DNA of 64,000 nt, from positions 744,001 through 808,000 of the forward strand of contig CAVQAW010000010.1 in the NCBI GenBank assembly GCA_963710535.1, in the 5' to 3' direction. The translations under genes and the position numbers were made by a program. Below the pieces are notes generated by a model, which saw only the letters and a list, made by a program, of their open reading frames with translations, was not told the origin of the DNA and did not search any database. The stretch is from Pelagihabitans sp963710535. Lineage in GTDB: Bacteria; Bacteroidota; Bacteroidia; Flavobacteriales; Flavobacteriaceae. Positions 44,390 to 52,496 of this stretch are shown here, in pieces; positions within the stretch are counted from its first letter, which is position 1, and each line of letters starts with the position of its first letter.

Positions 44390-44397
44390 TACCTTTG
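44390..44397 (+). promoter_or_regulatory. Bacteroidota -7 box (TACCTTTG) before ribE
   Basis: TACCTTTG fits TAnnTTTG exactly and lies 42 bp before the ribE ATG, in the pdxA-ribE gap. A T-rich -33 region is at about 44358-44366. Confidence 0.55.
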
Positions 44398-44439
44398 TGT
44401 CCACAATTTCAGCACAAAACTACTTAAATTATACGGAAG

Positions 44440-45030
44440 ATGTTTACGGGAATTATTGAAACTTTGGGCACGGTAGGGAAACTTGAAAGTGAGGGCAGCA
44501 ATCTTCACATCACGGTAAAATCGTCATTGGCCAGGGAGTTGAAAATAGATCAAAGCGTAGCCCACAACGGGGTCTGCCTTACCGTAGTGGATGTTTCGGA
44601 TGACCGCTATAAGGTCACCGCAATTGAAGAGACCTTGCAAAAATCCAATTTGGGCCAACTCACGATCGGCGATCAGGTGAACCTGGAGCGGGCCATGGTT
44701 TTGGGCAGTCGTCTCGATGGGCACCTTGTACAGGGCCATGTCGATCGAACCGGGGTCTGTGTCGGAATCGAACTGAAAGACGGAAGCTGGATCTTTTCTT
44801 TTTCCCATGCCCCATCCTCCGATCATCTTACCATTGAAAAGGGCTCGATCACCATTGACGGCACGAGTTTGACGGTGATCGATTCGGGGACCAATACCTT
44901 TAGCGTGGCCATCATTCCCTACACCTACGAACACACGCGCTTCAAATCGTACCGCGTGGGCAGTACGGTAAACCTTGAATTCGATATGATCGGGAAATAT
45001 GTGGCCAAACTCCTCTCGGCCCGCCAATAG
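44440..45030 (+). CDS. ribE: Riboflavin synthase alpha chain
   Basis: The 196-aa protein has two lumazine-binding repeats, the first opening 'MFTGIIETLGTVGKLE' and the second near 'LVQGHVDRTGVCVGIE', and the usual 'NGVCLTVVDV'/'DGTSLTVIDS' pair. It dismutates two 6,7-dimethyl-8-ribityllumazine molecules to riboflavin. It stands alone here; other rib genes are not in the window. Confidence 0.94.
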   Translation: MFTGIIETLGTVGKLESEGSNLHITVKSSLARELKIDQSVAHNGVCLTVVDVSDDRYKVTAIEETLQKSNLGQLTIGDQVNLERAMVLGSRLDGHLVQGHVDRTGVCVGIELKDGSWIFSFSHAPSSDHLTIEKGSITIDGTSLTVIDSGTNTFSVAIIPYTYEHTRFKSYRVGSTVNLEFDMIGKYVAKLLSARQ

Positions 45031-45086
45031 ATAAGGTGGTTATTCCCAAGAAAATCGAATTGGTAATGTGGGTTTAAGGCCAGTCC

Positions 45087-46283
45087 TTATTCCTCAAAAA
45101 AACTGATGGAAGAACCTATCCAAGTGTCCTGGGTCAGATGGGATACGTTAATCAGGTCGCCTTTGCCCATCCGTGTCAGGTTGATGATGGGTTTCAAGCG
45201 GTTTTCCCCGTCATTCCATGCATACAGAATGCGCAGTTCCACTTTTGAATTTTTTTCGGTATTGGTCTTGATCAACGGGGCATAGGCCACTTTGCGCTGC
45301 AGTAGATAATTTTGTTTGTCCTTGATCTGTGCGATGGTCTCCATGGTTGGGTGCAGGTCGATTCCCTTGCCCGCAAAGGAGAACAGTGGTTTCATCACAT
45401 AATCATGCAGATCGATGCCTTCGGGGTAGTCGTTCAGATAATAGGATGGCGGTATGGCCTGGTGCCTGAGCATGGGCATAATACATTTTGAAATGATAAA
45501 AAACCAATCGGGGTGGGTGATCCACTCCACGTCCACATCATCGAAAAGGTTAAATTCGGTCTTTAAATTTTCAATCCGCTGCAGCTCATCAAAAATCACC
45601 CTGTTGTAGATCCGCTTGATCGGGATCTTCTTTCCATTCTTTTCGTAAAACAGGTTTCGGCCTTCCTTGATTACCTTGGTCAGGCAAACCACAGCTATGC
45701 CAAGGGCCTGTCTGGTGGCCCAAAAATCGATCCGGGTCTTCTGCTTTTCGGGAAACAGCTCGAGCAGGATAACATTTTCAGGATTTTCCTTGCCCACAAT
45801 CACCTTTCTCACTTCTTCCAAATAGCGCTTCTCGTCCAGGCCATCAAGGTAATACTGAAATCCTTTTTTGGGGATGTTCGGGTAATTTTTAAGAAATGCC
45901 CTGCCCAAAAAAGGCTGGTAGAACATTAGGGAGGGAAAAGCTTGAAGTTCGATGAGTTGTGGGCCTATACCGCCTTTTCCATCATCACAAAGTCCAAAAT
46001 CGATTGCCAAAAAATGCGGGTTGCCCAGAGGGGAAGGCGATTGCAAATGCTTGGGGGTGAACCGTTGTCTCAGGGCTTCGAAATCCAAGGCGTTGATCTG
46101 TTCCAGAATGGCGTCACAGGCCTCAAAGACTTTTTGCCTTATCGACTTGTCGAGAAAGACCGGCGTTTCCGAAATGCGGAAGGCGCAAGGTTCGCCAAAG
46201 GTATCGGCCACCTCTTTTTGAAGGTTTTCATAATAGGCCTCCTTGAAATCGCGGTTAAAGGCTTCCCTGATGCTCGGAATCAT
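45087..46283 (-). CDS. ATP-grasp-like protein, last gene of amide-ligase cluster
   Basis: The 398-aa soluble protein has features of an ATP-grasp fold near its C-terminus: a Lys-Pro-Leu nucleotide strand with a Gly loop ('VMKPLFSFAGKGIDLHP'), 'QNYLLQRKVAYAPLI', 'VELRILYAW' and 'NLTRMGKGDLINVS'. The N-terminal half is unfamiliar ('FLAIDFGLCDDGKGGIGPQL' stands out). The arrangement recalls circularly permuted ATP-grasps such as glutathionylspermidine-synthase-like proteins; this is inference. It overlaps the amidotransferase gene by 4 bp. A ligase or transfer role in the same pathway is likely. Confidence 0.65.
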   Translation of the reverse strand: MIPSIREAFNRDFKEAYYENLQKEVADTFGEPCAFRISETPVFLDKSIRQKVFEACDAILEQINALDFEALRQRFTPKHLQSPSPLGNPHFLAIDFGLCDDGKGGIGPQLIELQAFPSLMFYQPFLGRAFLKNYPNIPKKGFQYYLDGLDEKRYLEEVRKVIVGKENPENVILLELFPEKQKTRIDFWATRQALGIAVVCLTKVIKEGRNLFYEKNGKKIPIKRIYNRVIFDELQRIENLKTEFNLFDDVDVEWITHPDWFFIISKCIMPMLRHQAIPPSYYLNDYPEGIDLHDYVMKPLFSFAGKGIDLHPTMETIAQIKDKQNYLLQRKVAYAPLIKTNTEKNSKVELRILYAWNDGENRLKPIINLTRMGKGDLINVSHLTQDTWIGSSISFFEE

Positions 46284-47116
46284 ACGGACAATAATTTATA
46301 GGAATCGATGTTATCGGCCGCTTGTTTCAAAAAACGGGGGATGATGGTATGGTTGGTCTTCATGATTTTGTCGTCATCGTCTAAATGGGCGATCATATCC
46401 AAATACTTTGTTTTGCCGTGCTTCTTGATGATCGTTTTCCGTTTGTCGGCCCGTTGAAAGTAATGGAGCATGCCCAGGGAATCGGCTTCGGGATGAAACT
46501 GTACCCCAAAAATCTCCTTGCTGAACCGGATGGCCATCACGGCCCTTTCCAAGGGCACGTGTTCCCGTATCTTTTCCCGGCAGAGCACTTTTCCCTCCAG
46601 GGTATCCAATTTCCATTCATTGGGGCCAACGACTTGGTAGTCCCTGGAATCAACGGCATAAAATGGATCGTTGAGGCCTTCGAAAAGAGGCTCATGTTCT
46701 CCGCTCTTCGTTTTGTAGATGGGGAAGATGCCGAAGGAGGTAGACCGGCGTTTGGTCACCTTTGCCAAATCCCAGTGAACACATGCCAACTGAAACGAAT
46801 GACAGATCAAGAACAGGTGTTTTTTGCTGGGTTTCGATAGGTTGTGGTGCAACAGCGCATCCAAAAAATTAAAATAGTCGGCCTCCCAAGGTTCGCCCAA
46901 GATCATGGGAGCGCCGGGGCCACCAGAGGAAATAAAGATATCGTAGTCTTCCACGACAGGGATTTGCCCTTCTACCCTCACCTCGAAAACATCAAAGTTA
47001 CCGCTGACATTGTCTTGTGACAAAAATTCGGTCACCAAGGCCTTGATGCATCGCATCCCTTCATTGGCATGGCCTGCATTCATATCCAAGACCGCGACTT
47101 TATAATTGTTGTGCAT
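46280..47116 (-). CDS. Class-I glutamine amidotransferase-like protein
   Basis: The 278-aa protein has the class-I amidotransferase triad: Cys105 in 'FLICHSFQLAC' (the usual G-x-C-x-G elbow is altered to I-C-H-S-F), His208 and Glu210 in 'FGVQFHPEAD'. 'DIFISSGGPGAP' is the oxyanion-side loop. It resembles GMP-synthase/GuaA-type domains, which free ammonia from glutamine, or peptidase-like relatives. A C-terminal extension of about 60 residues follows the domain. It is the fourth gene of the minus-strand cluster. Confidence 0.8.
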   Translation of the reverse strand: MHNNYKVAVLDMNAGHANEGMRCIKALVTEFLSQDNVSGNFDVFEVRVEGQIPVVEDYDIFISSGGPGAPMILGEPWEADYFNFLDALLHHNLSKPSKKHLFLICHSFQLACVHWDLAKVTKRRSTSFGIFPIYKTKSGEHEPLFEGLNDPFYAVDSRDYQVVGPNEWKLDTLEGKVLCREKIREHVPLERAVMAIRFSKEIFGVQFHPEADSLGMLHYFQRADKRKTIIKKHGKTKYLDMIAHLDDDDKIMKTNHTIIPRFLKQAADNIDSYKLLSV

Positions 47117-47161
47117 GAACTCTATGTTGTGCGGCCAAGCTGCCCGGGCCGCTACGCTACT

Positions 47162-48259
47162 TTATAATCCTTTTGCGGTCTCCGCCACCACATATTTTAC
47201 CACCTCCTTGAGATCTTTGGTCTCTTCAAACACCTTGAGCTGCCGGTCTGCTCCGGAGCCCTGTTCCAGCATTTGATAAACAAAATTGACCTCTTTTCGG
47301 CAGCCGAGATCATCTACCACGTCATCGATGAATTCCAAAAGCTCCCCCATCAAGGTGGCGAAGGGTACTTCTTCCTCTTTCCCGAAATCGATCAGTTTGG
47401 CCTCGATGCCCCAGCGGGCAGCGCGCCATTTGTTCTCATTGATCAGGATACGCCGATAACCCCTGAAACTTTGGTTCTTTTGGTGCAGTTTGCTCAATTT
47501 GGCAATGATACATTGCATTAAGGCCGCAACGCACACCACTTCATCAACGGTCATGAGCATGTCACAGACCCGGAATTCGACGGTGGGGTAAAATGGATGG
47601 AGACGTATGTCCCACCAAATTTTCTTGCCATTATCGATACAGTTCGTCTTTACCAATAATTCCACGAACTTGTCGTACTCCCCTACACTTGCAAAATAAG
47701 GAGGGATGCCCGTACGCGGAAATTTATCGAAAATTTTGGATCGGAACGATTTGAAACCGGTTTCACGACTCTCCCAAAATGGTGAATTGGTAGAAAGGGC
47801 ATAGAGGTGGGGCAGAAAATACCGGGCCACATTCATGATCTGCAGTCCTTCCTCCCTGCTGGGAATACCCACGTGCACGTGCATCCCAAAAATAAGGTTC
47901 GATCGGGCCACATCTTTCATCTCCTGGATCAACACATCGTACCGCGGATTGGGGGTGATCAATTGTTCGCTCCAATGTGAAAATGGATGGGTGCCGGCCG
48001 CTGCCACCTTAAGATCTTCCTTGGCGGCAAGCTCAAATATCTGCTGTCGCAGATAAGATACCTCATCCCTGGCCTGTTGGATGTTCTCACAGACATTGGT
48101 GCCCATTTCCACGACCGATTGGTGCATCTCCTCCTTAATGCGCTCTTTCAAGATTACCTTTCCCCCATCGATGATCTTCGACATTTGGGAATGCAGGGTA
48201 AGTGTATTGGCATCCAGTATCTGAAATTCTTCCTCTATTCCCAGTGTGAATTTATGCAT
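47162..48259 (-). CDS. Carboxylate-amine ligase (GCS2/YbdK family)
   Basis: The 365-aa enzyme has the GCS2 signature: 'MHKFTLGIEEEFQILDANTL', 'GTHPFSHW', 'FGMHVHVGI' and 'YPTVEFRVCDMLMTVDEVV'. These glutamine-synthetase-fold ligases form gamma-glutamyl-type amide bonds with ATP, as in EgtA or YbdK. The acceptor amine is unknown. It lies between the amidotransferase and the ATP-grasp gene with gaps of 45 and 29 bp, so the genes are probably one operon. Confidence 0.88.
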   Translation of the reverse strand: MHKFTLGIEEEFQILDANTLTLHSQMSKIIDGGKVILKERIKEEMHQSVVEMGTNVCENIQQARDEVSYLRQQIFELAAKEDLKVAAAGTHPFSHWSEQLITPNPRYDVLIQEMKDVARSNLIFGMHVHVGIPSREEGLQIMNVARYFLPHLYALSTNSPFWESRETGFKSFRSKIFDKFPRTGIPPYFASVGEYDKFVELLVKTNCIDNGKKIWWDIRLHPFYPTVEFRVCDMLMTVDEVVCVAALMQCIIAKLSKLHQKNQSFRGYRRILINENKWRAARWGIEAKLIDFGKEEEVPFATLMGELLEFIDDVVDDLGCRKEVNFVYQMLEQGSGADRQLKVFEETKDLKEVVKYVVAETAKGL

Positions 48260-48288
48260 ATCGATTCTTTCGGATAATACGGCCTAAT

Positions 48289-49617
48289 TTATTTTGTTTT
48301 TCTTGTGCTGCTCTTGCTCGCTGTTTTTTTTGGGGCGTCCAGACCGCCTTTTGCGGGTTCCCGTTTCACTGCCGCAGTGGTTGATTTTGCCTTTTTGGCA
48401 GCACCCTTTTTAACGCTTGGGCCTGTTGGTTTGGCTGCGCTTCCCTTCGTGCTGGCCACTTTTTTGACCGGGGCCGCTTTTGGTTTGGCCGTTGCTTTGG
48501 CTTTAGGGGCCACTTTGGCGGTGGCAGCAACCGCTTTTACGGCCTTAGTCGTGGCCGGTTTTGCGGTGGGTGAAGGTTTTTTAGCCGCGACTTTTTTGGC
48601 AGCGGCCTTTTTCACCACTGGTTTTTTCGCCTTGGCGCTTGCCGTTTTGGTTTTTGGTGCTTCAGGTACGGCCGCTCCTTTGATGAAGCTGCCCCATGAA
48701 GAATTGCTTTGTTTTTCTTTGTGCGAAAGGGCCTTTTCTATGGCAAACTTGGCGGCATGTTTTACGATCCAATCGAAGTTGGCCTGGCCTACCGAATTTA
48801 CATCCGCATCGGGCGCAGGATTGCAAAAGTCAATGGCAATGGGGATTCCGTCACGAACCGCGAACTCCACGGTGTTGAAATCATAGCCAAGGGCCTTATT
48901 GAGTTTAATCGTATAATCATGAATGGTTTTCATCAATTTTTTATGCTCTTCGCCTTTGGTCTTGGGTTCGGTGGCATAGCGCAGGTGAAATTCGTTCCTG
49001 GGTTCATAGGGCATGATGTGAACATATTTCTGTCCCAGGCAATACACCCTGTAATAATCCTCAAATACGATTTCCTCTTGGAGCATCATTACCAATTGGC
49101 CCGTTTCCCCATGTTTGTTGAAAAGGTCGTCTGGACTGTCGACACGATAAACACTTTTCCATCCTCCGCCCGAATGGGGCTTCATATAGGCGGGAAATCC
49201 GATATAGTCGAAGATATAGTCCCAATCCAAAGGCGCCTTTAGGTTCCGGAACGATTTTTCGGTGGTGTCGTCGGGCCGCTCCTTGGAAGGCAGCAGTACC
49301 GTTTTCGGCACCGGAATCCCCAACTGGATGGACAGGCAGTTGTTAAAAAACTTCTCGTCGGCACTCCACCAAAAAGGGTTGTTGATCACCGCCGTTCCCA
49401 TAAGGGCTGCATTTTTAAGGTAGGCCCTGTAAAATGGTGCTTCCTGTGAAATACGGTCGATGATCACATGATACCCGTAATCAATACCTTGTTGCACCTT
49501 GTCGATAAGGACGGGCTCGGCAACGACCTTGCCCCCTCCCTGTGCATTCACTTCATCGATAAAGGCCCAAGGAAAAGTGTCTTCCATCCCAAATAATATT
49601 CCTACTTTTTTTGCCAT
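48289..49617 (-). CDS. ATP-grasp ligase with histone-H1-like tail
   Basis: Residues 1-~300 of this 442-aa protein form a RimK/D-Ala-ligase-like ATP-grasp enzyme: 'KKVGILFGMEDTFPWAF', 'FPAYMKPHSGGGWKSVYRV', 'MLQEEIVFEDYYRVYCLG' and 'GIPIAIDFCNPAPDADVNS'. From about residue 315 to the end (128 residues) the chain is almost only Lys, Ala, Pro, Thr and Ser, in AAAKK/KPxAKP-like repeats as in histone H1. The enzyme part should form amide bonds; the tail is probably disordered and may bind nucleic acid or another polyanion. Confidence 0.85.
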   Translation of the reverse strand: MAKKVGILFGMEDTFPWAFIDEVNAQGGGKVVAEPVLIDKVQQGIDYGYHVIIDRISQEAPFYRAYLKNAALMGTAVINNPFWWSADEKFFNNCLSIQLGIPVPKTVLLPSKERPDDTTEKSFRNLKAPLDWDYIFDYIGFPAYMKPHSGGGWKSVYRVDSPDDLFNKHGETGQLVMMLQEEIVFEDYYRVYCLGQKYVHIMPYEPRNEFHLRYATEPKTKGEEHKKLMKTIHDYTIKLNKALGYDFNTVEFAVRDGIPIAIDFCNPAPDADVNSVGQANFDWIVKHAAKFAIEKALSHKEKQSNSSWGSFIKGAAVPEAPKTKTASAKAKKPVVKKAAAKKVAAKKPSPTAKPATTKAVKAVAATAKVAPKAKATAKPKAAPVKKVASTKGSAAKPTGPSVKKGAAKKAKSTTAAVKREPAKGGLDAPKKTASKSSTRKTK

Positions 49618-49649
49618 GATATTTTATATTGTTAGATGTTGGTTTATGA

Positions 49650-50360
49650 TTAAAAATATTTGCCTACGTATTCGGGAAACACCATTTTCCAAAGGGGCCA
49701 ATCGTGTTCGATCCATTTTTTTTCGTCGTACCAATACGGGATGCCCTTCGCCTCCAAGATTCCCGCCATATGTTGGTTTTTAGGTTGGCAACTGTCCCAA
49801 TCGGAGGTGCTCAGCACGATCTGCATATGATGGTATTTCCACCCTTCCGCATTTTGCATGAATTCATCCGGACAGTTCAAATAGATGCGGAGATCATCCG
49901 ACAATGGGGTAAAATTGCGAATATTGAATACCCCGCTCATCGAGAAGAGGTGCGACACCAGATCGGGATAGCGGAAGGCGGTATTGGCCGCATGATATCC
50001 GCCAAAACTGACGCCCGCTACGGCAACCCTATGCGTGTTGCACTCATTTTGGATATAGGGTATCAACTCATCCTTCAAGAACTGCATGTACAGTTCATAG
50101 TTGTGTATTTTCACCTCCGAAGCCAAATCATCGGCATAGAACGAAAGCATATCGATCGTTTCCACATTGTAAAGCTTGATGCGGCCTTCGTCAACAAAAC
50201 GCATCACCGAGCCGTTCAGGCCAAAGTCTGCATTTTGGGTGAACTGCCCACCCGAAGATGGGAACATCAGAACAGGGTGACCCCAATGGCCGGTCACTTC
50301 GAGATTGATGTTTCTCGATAAGATGTTAGAATAATACGGAATGTACTGAATGTTGGCCAT
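49650..50360 (-). CDS. Esterase-family alpha/beta hydrolase
   Basis: From ATG 50360 the protein is 236 aa. The nucleophile elbow is 'VAGVSFGGYHAAN' and the C-terminal His is in 'WIEHDWPLWKMVFP', as in putative-esterase (PF00756-type) hydrolases. No signal peptide. It is the first gene of the minus-strand cluster, 33 bp before the ATP-grasp gene, and divergent from the second esterase. It may remove or transfer an acyl group of the cluster's product. Confidence 0.82.
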   Translation of the reverse strand: MANIQYIPYYSNILSRNINLEVTGHWGHPVLMFPSSGGQFTQNADFGLNGSVMRFVDEGRIKLYNVETIDMLSFYADDLASEVKIHNYELYMQFLKDELIPYIQNECNTHRVAVAGVSFGGYHAANTAFRYPDLVSHLFSMSGVFNIRNFTPLSDDLRIYLNCPDEFMQNAEGWKYHHMQIVLSTSDWDSCQPKNQHMAGILEAKGIPYWYDEKKWIEHDWPLWKMVFPEYVGKYF

Positions 50361-50502
50361 AGAATACAATATAGACAGAATACAATATAGACTAAAATTA
50401 CTTAACTGTCAATCCTTTAAGGTCGGCAAAAGTAATTTATTTTCGATGGAAACTCTTCATTTTTTTTGGAATCCTTATACTTGCAGACCCAATAGAAAAT
50501 TC

Positions 50503-51324
50503 ATGCGGTATCAAGTCGATTTTATATGTCTCAAGGGAAGCTTTTTCTCGAAAAATTTGAACCGATCGGTAACATTCAGATGGGTGGCGCCGCCCCATTA
50601 TGAAGGCGCCAAGGATACTTTCCCCGTATTGATGATGAATGACGGCCAGGATTTCAATGCACTGAACCTGGAACGTGCTTTGACCTTGGCCTATGCCAAC
50701 CCAAAGATACGTCCTTTCATTTATGTGGGCATTGAAGCCAACGAGAACAGGTTACAGGAATACGGCACTGCCGCTTTTGCCGATTTTAAGGGCAGGGGCA
50801 GTCTTGCTTCCAAGTATTCCGACTTTGTAATGGAAGAATTTATCCCATTCCTGAAAGACAGATTCAAGGTTTCGGATCAGGGCAAAGATTGGGTCTTTGG
50901 TGGCCTGTCGCTGGGTGGCCTATCGGCTTTCGATATCGCTTTCAACAATTTCCGTTCTTTCGGAAAGGTGGGCGTGTTCAGCGGTTCCTTTTGGTGGCGC
51001 AAAAAAGCCTATATCAAGAAAGATATGGCCGATCGAAGCAGGATCGTCCTGGACACGGTCAAGAACGGCACCTTCAGTCCTCATCTTAAATTCTGGTTCC
51101 AATGCGGAACGGAAGACGAGACCGCTGACCGAAACAACAACGGTATCATCGATGCCATAGACGATACCCTTGATCTTATCAAAGAACTGAGCCAAAAAGG
51201 CTATACCTGCCCGGGCGACATCACTTATGTTGAAATTGAAGGCGGCAAACACGATATGCCGACCTGGGGGCGCATTTTTCCCGCATTCATCGAATGGGCA
51301 TTCGGTACAAAGGCCCTGCATTGA
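50503..51324 (+). CDS. Esterase-family hydrolase with EF-hand-like loop
   Basis: From ATG 50503 the protein is 273 aa. It has the elbow 'FGGLSLGGLSAF' and the His in 'EGGKHDMPTWGRIFPAF', so it is an alpha/beta hydrolase related to the divergent neighbour. Residues 209-221 (DRNNNGIIDAIDD) fit a calcium-binding EF-hand/dockerin-type loop. An ATG at 50446 would add 19 residues, but that stretch contains a promoter-like TATACTTG (50476-50483), so I prefer the shorter start. No signal peptide. Confidence 0.8.
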   Translation: MRYQVDFICLKGSFFSKNLNRSVTFRWVAPPHYEGAKDTFPVLMMNDGQDFNALNLERALTLAYANPKIRPFIYVGIEANENRLQEYGTAAFADFKGRGSLASKYSDFVMEEFIPFLKDRFKVSDQGKDWVFGGLSLGGLSAFDIAFNNFRSFGKVGVFSGSFWWRKKAYIKKDMADRSRIVLDTVKNGTFSPHLKFWFQCGTEDETADRNNNGIIDAIDDTLDLIKELSQKGYTCPGDITYVEIEGGKHDMPTWGRIFPAFIEWAFGTKALH

Positions 51325-51345
51325 TGGCCAAACGAATCGTTGGAT

Positions 51346-52434
51346 TTATACTTTAACGAAAATCCCCTTTTTATGAAGCACGTAGCCCAACAACACATAA
51401 AAGCCGACCACGGTAAGGGCGTATAAAAGGGAAGACAATTGCATCGAGATGAAATCATGGACATAGATCGATTGAAATAGCCATCCATGGAGCGAGGAAT
51501 CCCCGTTCACCTTGATCATTCCCAAAATTTTACTGATAAAGCTCGACAGGAAGTAGAGGATGATCGCATTGGAACCTGCATACCTGAACAAGCTCCCGAA
51601 CTGTAATTTTTTCACATCGGTCAGATAATAGATCAATGCCAACACCAAATTGGCCCATCCTGCGGTGACCAATACAAAACTGCTTGTCCATAACGCTTTG
51701 TTGATAGGGAAAAAGAGGTCCCATAAATGGCCAATGATCAAAAATGATCCGCCCATTCCCACTAAGATCGTCGCTTTTTTTCTTTGTTTGGAGGTCAAAA
51801 TCAGCCCCGTAAAGATGCCCAACAAAGCACTCACTATGGCGGGGACAGTGCTCAACAGTCCCTCGGGATCATAATCGGTTTTCCACATATGGGTGCCCAG
51901 CACTTGCAGGTCGATATAGTTGGCAAGATTGTTAGGAGCGCGCTCCAGGGTAGATGAGATGCCATTGACCGGCACAAAGACCATCAACAACCAATAGCCG
52001 ACCAATAAAAAAGCGGAAATGCCCGCCAAAGTCTTCCATTTCGTATGGAGGAACAGCAGGGAAGCAAAGAAGAAAACCACCCCGATGCGTTGCAAGACCC
52101 CGGGGAACCGTATCTCGGCAAAATCTTTGATAAAGGGAAAGCTTAAAGTGAAGGCCCCCAGAAAAAGGCCAAGTCCGATCAATTTTAAACTTCTTATGGT
52201 TATTTTTTTATATATGGAAGGCGAGGCCGTTTTGTCCTTATAGGAAAACGAGATCGATGTGCCCACGATGAAAAGGAAGAAAGGGAATACCAGATCGGTA
52301 GGGGTATACCCATGCCATTCCGCATGTAAAAATGGGGCATAGACACTCGACCAAGTACCCGGGGTATTGACCAAGATCATCAAAACGATGGTCATGCCTC
52401 GAAAAATATCAACGGAAACAATTCTATCTTTCAT
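51346..52434 (-). CDS. HGSNAT/NagX-like membrane acyltransferase (DUF5009)
   Basis: The 362-aa protein has about 10 transmembrane helices and the hallmark start 'SVDIFRGMTIVLMILVNTPG' followed by 'EWHGYTPTDLVFPFFLFIVG', whose His matches the acceptor His of heparan-alpha-glucosaminide N-acetyltransferase. Such proteins pass acyl groups across membranes onto amino sugars. It heads a minus-strand pair with the symporter gene (62 bp gap). A role in amino-sugar handling is inferred. Confidence 0.85.
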   Translation of the reverse strand: MKDRIVSVDIFRGMTIVLMILVNTPGTWSSVYAPFLHAEWHGYTPTDLVFPFFLFIVGTSISFSYKDKTASPSIYKKITIRSLKLIGLGLFLGAFTLSFPFIKDFAEIRFPGVLQRIGVVFFFASLLFLHTKWKTLAGISAFLLVGYWLLMVFVPVNGISSTLERAPNNLANYIDLQVLGTHMWKTDYDPEGLLSTVPAIVSALLGIFTGLILTSKQRKKATILVGMGGSFLIIGHLWDLFFPINKALWTSSFVLVTAGWANLVLALIYYLTDVKKLQFGSLFRYAGSNAIILYFLSSFISKILGMIKVNGDSSLHGWLFQSIYVHDFISMQLSSLLYALTVVGFYVLLGYVLHKKGIFVKV

Positions 52435-52496
52435 GCAAAACGGTTTTGCTGCATTCCCGCAAAGGCGGAAATCGTTTTAAATCTTACTCTCCTTGT

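Noticed and set aside
43731..44459. 242-codon plus-strand frame opposite pdxA
   Set aside because: Antisense to a well-supported enzyme; composition is that of a mirrored coding frame.
48305..48886. 193-codon plus-strand hydrophobic frame opposite the ATP-grasp tail
   Set aside because: The Ala/Leu/Phe richness is the reverse complement of the Lys/Ala repeats in the tail; not a separate membrane protein.
45087..51324. Classical NRPS/PKS or lanthipeptide gene cluster
   Set aside because: No carrier, adenylation, ketosynthase or cyclase domains and no precursor peptide were seen; the chemistry suggested is ATP-grasp/GCS2 amide formation.
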